NCBI GenBank assembly: GCA_019233415.1
Contig: JAFAMK010000456.1
Coordinates: forward strand, 1 to 10,505
Direction of reading: 5' to 3'
Length of the DNA: 10,505 nucleotides
From: Vulcanimicrobiota bacterium
GTDB lineage: Bacteria > Vulcanimicrobiota > Vulcanimicrobiia > Vulcanimicrobiales > Vulcanimicrobiaceae
Shown: positions 6,137 through 10,505 of the stretch, piece after piece
Numbering within the stretch: the stretch's first letter is position 1
Layout: each line of letters opens with the position of its first letter
Position numbers and translations under genes: made by a program
The notes under the pieces: generated by a model
The model's database searches: none
What the model was told of the DNA's origin: nothing
The model's input: the letters and a program-made list of their open reading frames with translations, nothing else

Positions 6137-6141
6137 AGGGA
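6137..6141 (+). promoter_or_regulatory. Shine-Dalgarno supporting the DUF4438 GTG start
   Basis: AGGGA lies seven bases before the GTG at 6149. It is the main reason for placing the start there and it falls inside the 17-base gap between the two divergent genes. Confidence 0.6.
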
Positions 6142-6148
6142 CTTCGCC

Positions 6149-7009
6149 GTGACGACCAATCGCTCCCGACTCGTCGCTCAGATCCTCACCGGTCAGGCGG
6201 CGCCGCCGGTCCTCTCGTCCGGGTTGTACGACGTCGGCGCCGACGGCGTGCCGCGCATCCTGCCGAGCGTCGGCGGGATCACGCTCAACGTGCGCATCGG
6301 CGACTCGGCGTTCGGCTTCGAGGCCGATCACGTCGAGCCGGCGGTCAGCCTGCGCGCCGCCGACGACCGCGTCAACGCCGCGTTCTGCGCGCTGGCCTGC
6401 GTCGGCAACGTCGCGACGGTCGCGTCGGGCGATGCGAAGGGCGAACGCGGATTCGTGACCGGCAAGCACGGCGGGGTCGAGCACGTGATCGTCGACTTCA
6501 CGCCGGAGACGATGCAGAAGATGCAGATCGGCGACGCGATCAGCGTGCACGCGGTCGGCGTCGGCCTCGCGCTCGACGACGCGGGCGACGTGAAGCTCTT
6601 CAACTGTGACCCCGACTTGTTCGAGAAGCTCGGCGTCGTGCCCGACGGCGCGACGCTGCGCGTTCCGGTCGCGCGCACGGTGCCCGCACGCGTGATGGGC
6701 TCGGGGCTCGGACGGCAGACCGTCGCGCGCGGCGACTACGACGTGCAGTGCTTCGACGAGCCGACGGTGCGCGAGTTCGGGCTGAACCAGCTGCGCCTCG
6801 GCGACCTCGTCGCGATCCTCGACGCCGACAACACGTTCGGGCGGATCTACCGCAGCGGCGCGGTGACGATCGGCGTCGTCGCGCACGGCGCCTCGCTGCT
6901 CGCCGGCCACGGGCCGGGGATCACGACGCTGATGACGTCGGCAAGCGGCGCGATCACGCCGGTCCTGGATCCGCGCGCGAACCTCGCGACGATCCTCGAA
7001 CTGCGCTAG
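6149..7009 (+). CDS. DUF4438 family protein, function unknown
   Basis: The 286-residue product matches the DUF4438 family as I know it from a structurally solved Thermotoga protein. Conserved blocks in order are GGITLNVRIGDSAFGFEADHVEP (42-64), GDAKGERGFVTGKHGGVEHV (94-113), NCDPDLFEKLG (152-162), VMGSGLGR (182-189), RGDYDVQ (194-200), DADNTFGRIYRSGAVTIGVV (225-244) and HGASLLAGHGPGITTLMTS (246-264). The family is predicted soluble, has no assigned reaction, and no signal peptide or membrane segment is visible. Many conserved Asp, His and Gly residues suggest a metal- or ligand-binding site, which is inference only. The start is GTG at 6149 with AGGGA seven bases upstream. It is the only plus-strand gene here: divergent from queD and convergent with the retropepsin-like gene, with which it shares the stop tetramer CTAG. 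No function is proposed. Confidence 0.9.
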   Translation: MTTNRSRLVAQILTGQAAPPVLSSGLYDVGADGVPRILPSVGGITLNVRIGDSAFGFEADHVEPAVSLRAADDRVNAAFCALACVGNVATVASGDAKGERGFVTGKHGGVEHVIVDFTPETMQKMQIGDAISVHAVGVGLALDDAGDVKLFNCDPDLFEKLGVVPDGATLRVPVARTVPARVMGSGLGRQTVARGDYDVQCFDEPTVREFGLNQLRLGDLVAILDADNTFGRIYRSGAVTIGVVAHGASLLAGHGPGITTLMTSASGAITPVLDPRANLATILELR

Positions 7010-8574
7010 CGCTTCGCGCGGCGGACGTAGACGGCGTTCGTGCGGTAGTCGAACCAGAGGTCGTAGGCGCGGATGAGGTCGGTGCCGAGGACGCCGTCGA
7101 CGTCTTCGGTGCCGAGGTCGGCGTTGGCGACGTCCGCGGTCGCCTCGCGCGTCCAGATGCCGCCCAGCTCGAAGGTTGGGACGCGGGTCGATTCGGCGTT
7201 CGTGTAGCCGCCGATTCCGCGCACGTGCATCGTGCTCGCGACGCGGTCGGGCGAGAAGTCGCCGCGTTCGGCGAACGCGGTCTCGAAGACGGTCCGGTTC
7301 GCGCCGGTGTCGAGGACGACCCGGCCGCTCGCGCTTCCGGCGCGGGCGATCACCGCCGGCGTCTTGTCGTCGAGGCCGATTGGGACCGGCACCGTGTCGG
7401 CCGGCGCGCGGAAGTGGTCGGGCGCGATCGCTTCGGCGAGGTTCTTGTCGATGTCGACGTGCACGACGGCGTCCGCGAAGAAGTCGAAGCCGAGCAGCCC
7501 TGCGAGGCGCGTGTGGTCGTCGACGCGAAACGGGACGGCGACGACGCGCGCCGCGACGTTGCGCATCCGCAGGCCTCCGATCGTCATCTGCGGGATGATC
7601 GTCGACGACTCGGGGAACGAGCCGAGCGTTGCGCCGACACGCTGGCCGTAGCGGTCGAATCCCTGCTGCTGCACGACCGACGGGTCGATCACGATCCCGC
7701 CCGCACCGGAGTCGAGCAGAAAGTCGTACGCGCCGCGCCCGACGATCACGCGCACGACCGCGAGGCCGTTCGCGAAGCGCACCGGCAGCCGCACGACGCT
7801 CTGCTTTTCGGGGAACTCGACGATGCGGCGCGCCGGCGGAATGTCGACGTCGCGCTGGTCGGGCGTGACGTCGAGCGTGCGGTTGACGAGAATCTGCTCG
7901 CGCTCGTTCCCCAGCGAGTCGATGGTTCGCACGCGCGACGGTTCGGGGACGCCTTCGACGAGCCGGTAGTCGTCGTAGGTCGTCGTGTAGCGGCGGCGCC
8001 GTTCGACGTACTCACGGCGCACGAGGAAGCCGGTCTTTTTGTCGACGTACAGCCACTCGTGCCGGCCGCCGGGCGGGTTCACTTCGACGACCCACGCGTT
8101 GTACGCGAGCGAGTCGCCGACGACGCGCACGTCGCGGTCGTCGTTCGGGTCGCGAAACGCGCGGTCGCTCAGCGTGTCGTGCGCTTCGTGCACGCCAGGG
8201 AACGTGTAGGTGATCCCGTTGCGGTTCTGCTCCCAGTGCACGCCGTGCAGCACGCCGCGCTCGTACGTGAGCGGCCCGAGCTGGGTCGTCTCGCGCATGT
8301 CCCGCCCGAGCCGGTTGACCTTGTAGGCGCCGACCGTCCCGTCCTGAAACAGCCTCCAGTCTTCCTGAACGGTCGCCGCTCGCGAGTGCTCGTGCAGGTG
8401 TGCGCGTTCGTACACGGCGCGCACCCGGGCGAGCGTCGCGCTCGGCGCAACCAACCCGCCCGGTTCGTCGTCGATTGCGGCTGCAGCGGGCACGGCGACA
8501 CCCACGAACGCCGCCAAGGCCAGTGCCCCCAGCACGGCCCTACGGGTTCGGCCGTAGGCCGAACCCACACCCAT
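7006..8574 (-). CDS. Exported two-domain retropepsin-like aspartic protease with LolA-like N-terminal domain
   Basis: The 522-residue protein starts with a Sec signal peptide (basic RTRR, then AVLGALALAAFVGVAVPAAAA, cleavage near 33). Residues about 45-230 read as a LolA/LolB-like lipoprotein-binding fold: Trp- and Tyr-rich strands, EWLYVDKKTGFLVRRE, and EPSRVRTID. Two copies of a retropepsin-like unit follow. Copy A (about 255-385) has YDFLLDSGAGGIVID with Asp288-Ser-Gly, and ends GLLGFDFFADAVVHVD. Copy B (about 395-520) has GRVVLDTGANRTVF with Asp422-Thr-Gly, and ends GVLGTDLIRAYDLWFD. The Asp-to-Leu-Gly spacing is nearly equal (about 70 and 72), so this is an internal duplication with both Asp kept. 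An extracytoplasmic aspartic peptidase is likely; substrates are unknown. The ATG overlaps the E2 stop (TAATG) with AGGA eight bases before, so it is coupled to the dehydrogenase operon, a link without obvious meaning. A strong hairpin lies in codons 3-11. Confidence 0.9.
   Translation of the reverse strand: MGVGSAYGRTRRAVLGALALAAFVGVAVPAAAAIDDEPGGLVAPSATLARVRAVYERAHLHEHSRAATVQEDWRLFQDGTVGAYKVNRLGRDMRETTQLGPLTYERGVLHGVHWEQNRNGITYTFPGVHEAHDTLSDRAFRDPNDDRDVRVVGDSLAYNAWVVEVNPPGGRHEWLYVDKKTGFLVRREYVERRRRYTTTYDDYRLVEGVPEPSRVRTIDSLGNEREQILVNRTLDVTPDQRDVDIPPARRIVEFPEKQSVVRLPVRFANGLAVVRVIVGRGAYDFLLDSGAGGIVIDPSVVQQQGFDRYGQRVGATLGSFPESSTIIPQMTIGGLRMRNVAARVVAVPFRVDDHTRLAGLLGFDFFADAVVHVDIDKNLAEAIAPDHFRAPADTVPVPIGLDDKTPAVIARAGSASGRVVLDTGANRTVFETAFAERGDFSPDRVASTMHVRGIGGYTNAESTRVPTFELGGIWTREATADVANADLGTEDVDGVLGTDLIRAYDLWFDYRTNAVYVRRAKR
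8540..8566 (-). repeat. Perfect hairpin just inside the retropepsin-like gene, with an alternative fold
   Basis: GGGTTCGGCC (8544-8553) and GGCCGAACCC (8557-8566) pair perfectly over 10 bp with a 3-base loop, beginning eight bases after the ATG. A second stem, CTACGG (8540-8545) with CCGTAG (8552-8557) and a 6-base loop, uses part of the same bases, so the two folds exclude each other. It codes for ordinary residues of the signal peptide n-region. No U run follows, so it is not a standard terminator. A role in limiting translation or marking the end of the E1/E2 transcript is inference. Confidence 0.7.
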
Positions 8575-9971
8575 TACAGCGATCCTGTGGGACCCATCGC
8601 TTCGAGCCGCTTCCGGAGGTCGCTCAGGAAGCCGCTGGCCACCGCGCCGTCGACGACGCGGTGGTCGAGCGACAGGCAGACGTTCATCATCGACCGCACC
8701 ACGATCGAATCATCGTCACGGACGACCGGGCGCTTTACCACGGCCTCGGTCGTGACGATCCCGGTCTGGCCGGGGACGAGGATCGGCGCGCTGAGGACCG
8801 AGCCGTTCGCGCCGGTGTTGTTCACCGTGAACGTCCCGCCGGCGAGGTCGTCGGCGCCGAGCCGGCCGCGCCGCGCCTTGTCGATCAGCTCGCCCGCGGC
8901 GAGCGCGATCCCCTTGATCGAGAGCTGGTCGGTGTGGCGGATCACCGGCACGATCAGGTTTCCGTCGGCGGCGATCGCGATCCCGACGTTCACGTCGCGG
9001 TGGACGCGAATTCCCTCCTCGGTGAAGGACGCGTTCATCAGCGGAAACGCGGCGAGCGACTCGACGACCGCGCGAATGAAGAAGGGCAGCAGCGTCAGCT
9101 TGACGCCGTAGGCCTTCTCGAAGGCGTCCTTCTCGCGCGTGCGCCATTTCCACACGCTCGTGACGTCGACTTCGGTCATCGTCCATGCGTGCGGCGCGGT
9201 GTGCTTCGACTCGACCATCCGCTGCGCGATGATCTTGCGCGCCTGCGTCAGCGGGATCAGCTCGCCGGGCTGCGCCCCTGCGTACGACGGCTTCGCCGTC
9301 GTGGGCGCGCTCGGCGCGGCGGTGCGCGGCGTGGCCGGCGGCGCTGGGGCCGGCGCGACGTACTCGGCGTTGTCGGCGCTGATCGTCGCGGCGACGCCGG
9401 CGCTCGGGCCGGCCTTCGCGGCGGCGAGGATGTCGTTCGCGGTGATGCGGCCGTGGTCGCCGCTCCCGCGCACGCGCGCGAGATCGATCTGGTGCTCGCG
9501 CGCGAGCCGGCGCACCGCCGGCGAGACGCGCAAGCCGCCCGGCGCGGTCACCGCCGACGCACCGTTCGACGCCGCGCCGTTGGTCGGCGCGGTGAAGACC
9601 GGACCACCGAGGCCGACGTTTCCGCCGGGAACCGGCTCGTCGCTGGCTTGGTGGTTCGCTTCCGCCGCGGTCGCCGCCGCCACTTGTTCGGACGGCGACC
9701 CGCTGCCGGTCGGCGCGGGGATCGCCTCGGCGCCGACGTCGTCGATAATCGCGATCGGCGCGCCGGTCGGAACCGTCTCGCCCTCCTTCACGATCAGCTC
9801 GCGGATCACACCGGTCACCGGCGAGGGAACTTCGGCGTTGACCTTGTCGGTCGAGACTTCGACGAACGCCTCGTACTTCTCGACGCTGTCACCGGGTTTC
9901 TTGAGCCACTGTGCGACGGTCCCTTCGGTGACGGTCTCGCCGAGCTGCGGCATCGTAATCGTGGTCGGCAT
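8574..9971 (-). CDS. Dihydrolipoyl acyltransferase (E2) of a 2-oxo-acid dehydrogenase complex
   Basis: E2 forms the core of the complex and moves the acyl group from the E1-loaded lipoyl arm to CoA in the cytoplasm. The 465 residues hold one lipoyl domain (1-80, MPQLGETVTEGTV and EVSTDKVNAEVPSP with lipoyl-Lys43), an Ala/Pro/Gly/Ser-rich linker (about 81-146), a peripheral-subunit-binding domain (about 148-184, RVSPAVRRLAREHQIDL, GSGDHGRITANDIL), a second linker, and the catalytic domain (about 235-465). The latter shows LTQARKIIAQRMVESKHTAPH, FTVNNTGANGSVLSAPIL and SLDHRVVDGAVASGFL, where His437 and Asp441 are the active-site pair. One lipoyl domain and a long linker fit pyruvate, branched-chain or other complexes equally, so the substrate is left open. 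ATG at 9971 lies three bases after the E1-beta stop without a strong Shine-Dalgarno, suggesting coupling. No E3 gene is in the window. Confidence 0.95.
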   Translation of the reverse strand: MPTTITMPQLGETVTEGTVAQWLKKPGDSVEKYEAFVEVSTDKVNAEVPSPVTGVIRELIVKEGETVPTGAPIAIIDDVGAEAIPAPTGSGSPSEQVAAATAAEANHQASDEPVPGGNVGLGGPVFTAPTNGAASNGASAVTAPGGLRVSPAVRRLAREHQIDLARVRGSGDHGRITANDILAAAKAGPSAGVAATISADNAEYVAPAPAPPATPRTAAPSAPTTAKPSYAGAQPGELIPLTQARKIIAQRMVESKHTAPHAWTMTEVDVTSVWKWRTREKDAFEKAYGVKLTLLPFFIRAVVESLAAFPLMNASFTEEGIRVHRDVNVGIAIAADGNLIVPVIRHTDQLSIKGIALAAGELIDKARRGRLGADDLAGGTFTVNNTGANGSVLSAPILVPGQTGIVTTEAVVKRPVVRDDDSIVVRSMMNVCLSLDHRVVDGAVASGFLSDLRKRLEAMGPTGSL

Positions 9972-9974
9972 GAT

Positions 9975-10505
9975 CTAAAACTTCGCCAGGTCGCGCATCG
10001 CCTCGACCATCTCGTCGGTCGAGGTCATGAACTCTTCTTCGAGCGGGAGCGCGTAGCCCATCGCCGGGACGTCGGGGCCGCACAGGCGGCGGATCGGCGC
10101 GTCCAGTTCGAACAGCGCTTCTTCGGCGACCATCGCGCTGATCTCCGCGCCGATCCCGCCGAACTTGTTGTCCTCGTGGATGATGAGCAGCTTGCGCGTC
10201 TTGCGCACCGAGGCCAGGATCGTGCCCTTGTCCATCGGGCGGATCGAACGCAGGTCGATCACTTCGACCGAGACGCCGTCGCCTTCGAGCCGGTTCGCCG
10301 CGTCGAGCGCCTGGTGCAGGTTGTAGCCGTAGCTCACGACGGTCACGTCGGTCCCGGTCTTCTTCACGTCGGCCTTGCCGATCGGGATCGTGTAGTAGCC
10401 GTTCGGGACCTCGCCCTTGACGCTGCGGTACGTCTTCTTGTGCTCGAGGAAGAGCACGGGGTCCGGCGACTCGATCGCCGCGTTCAGCAGGCCCTTGATG
10501 TCGGC
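9975..10505 (-). CDS. 2-oxo-acid dehydrogenase E1 beta subunit (5' part beyond window)
   Basis: The last 177 codons of an E1-beta subunit are present; the frame is open to the right edge, so the N-terminal thiamine-binding half is missing. The visible part starts inside the IESPDPVLFLEHKKTYR block, continues through IPIGKADVKKTGTDVTVVSYG and VEVIDLRSIRPMDKGTI, and has the C-terminal transketolase domain with LLIIHEDNKFGGIGAEISA, RRLCGPDVPAMGYALPLE and a Met/Glu-rich end. With E1-alpha, the subunit decarboxylates a 2-oxo acid with thiamine diphosphate and acylates the E2 lipoyl arm. The sequence VIDLRSIRPMD occurs in both pyruvate and branched-chain types, so the substrate is not assigned. E2 follows three bases later. 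E1-alpha would be expected upstream, outside the window. Confidence 0.95.
   Translation of the reverse strand, partial: ADIKGLLNAAIESPDPVLFLEHKKTYRSVKGEVPNGYYTIPIGKADVKKTGTDVTVVSYGYNLHQALDAANRLEGDGVSVEVIDLRSIRPMDKGTILASVRKTRKLLIIHEDNKFGGIGAEISAMVAEEALFELDAPIRRLCGPDVPAMGYALPLEEEFMTSTDEMVEAMRDLAKF

Noticed and set aside
5966..6910. A 314-codon minus-strand frame opposite DUF4438.
   Set aside because: It has no motif, and the plus-strand DUF4438 frame shows long conserved blocks there.
6748..9111. A 787-codon plus-strand open frame.
   Set aside because: It runs antisense to the retropepsin-like and E2 genes and overlaps DUF4438; its product is Arg/Asp/Val-rich low-complexity sequence with no family motif, as expected from GC-rich antisense frames.

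Overview
This is a high-GC bacterial window packed with short-spaced or overlapping genes, and no stretch of 300 bases lacks a gene. I see no rRNA, tRNA, CRISPR array, transposase or phage gene. The genes point to a bacterium that makes menaquinone by the futalosine route (mqnB, mqnD) and 7-deazaguanine/queuosine precursors (queD, queE), and carries a 2-oxo-acid dehydrogenase complex. It also exports proteins with Sec-type signal peptides. The lineage cannot be fixed from the sequence. A poorly cultured high-GC phylum such as Eremiobacterota/WPS-2 is only a guess.

Layout, left to right. (1) Bases 1-1163, minus: the 5' part of an exported protein of unknown function with a clan-CD-like 'GHG' motif, visibly lower in GC than the rest. 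(2) 1300-3398, minus: mqnD (menaquinone) followed by namZ (exo-N-acetylmuramidase, DUF1343), joined by an ATGA overlap. (3) 3420-3514: a REP-like repeat with two tandem partial copies, a 9-G run and a 21-bp perfect inverted repeat, directly behind mqnB. (4) 3517-6131, minus: queD, a small exported glycine-zipper-like protein, queE, a DUF962/Mpo1-like membrane protein, and mqnB, whose conserved N-terminus lacks a normal start codon. (5) 6149-7009, plus: a DUF4438 protein, the only plus-strand gene, divergent from queD with 17 bases between the two GTG starts. (6) 7006-10505, minus: E1-beta (cut by the window edge), E2, and an exported two-domain retropepsin-like protein with a LolA-like front domain. 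Its ATG overlaps the E2 stop codon by one base (TAATG).

Transcription therefore runs leftward almost throughout. QueD and QueE act consecutively from dihydroneopterin triphosphate towards preQ0. The GTP cyclohydrolase and QueC are not in the window. MqnB and MqnD act in one pathway; MqnA, MqnE and MqnC are not here. E1-beta and E2 are partners in one complex; E1-alpha would be expected just beyond the right edge.

The most unusual points are the single-chain double retropepsin coupled to E2, the hairpin just inside its start codon, the missing mqnB start, the REP-like element between mqnB and mqnD, and the low-GC clan-CD-like gene whose expected Cys is Ser.
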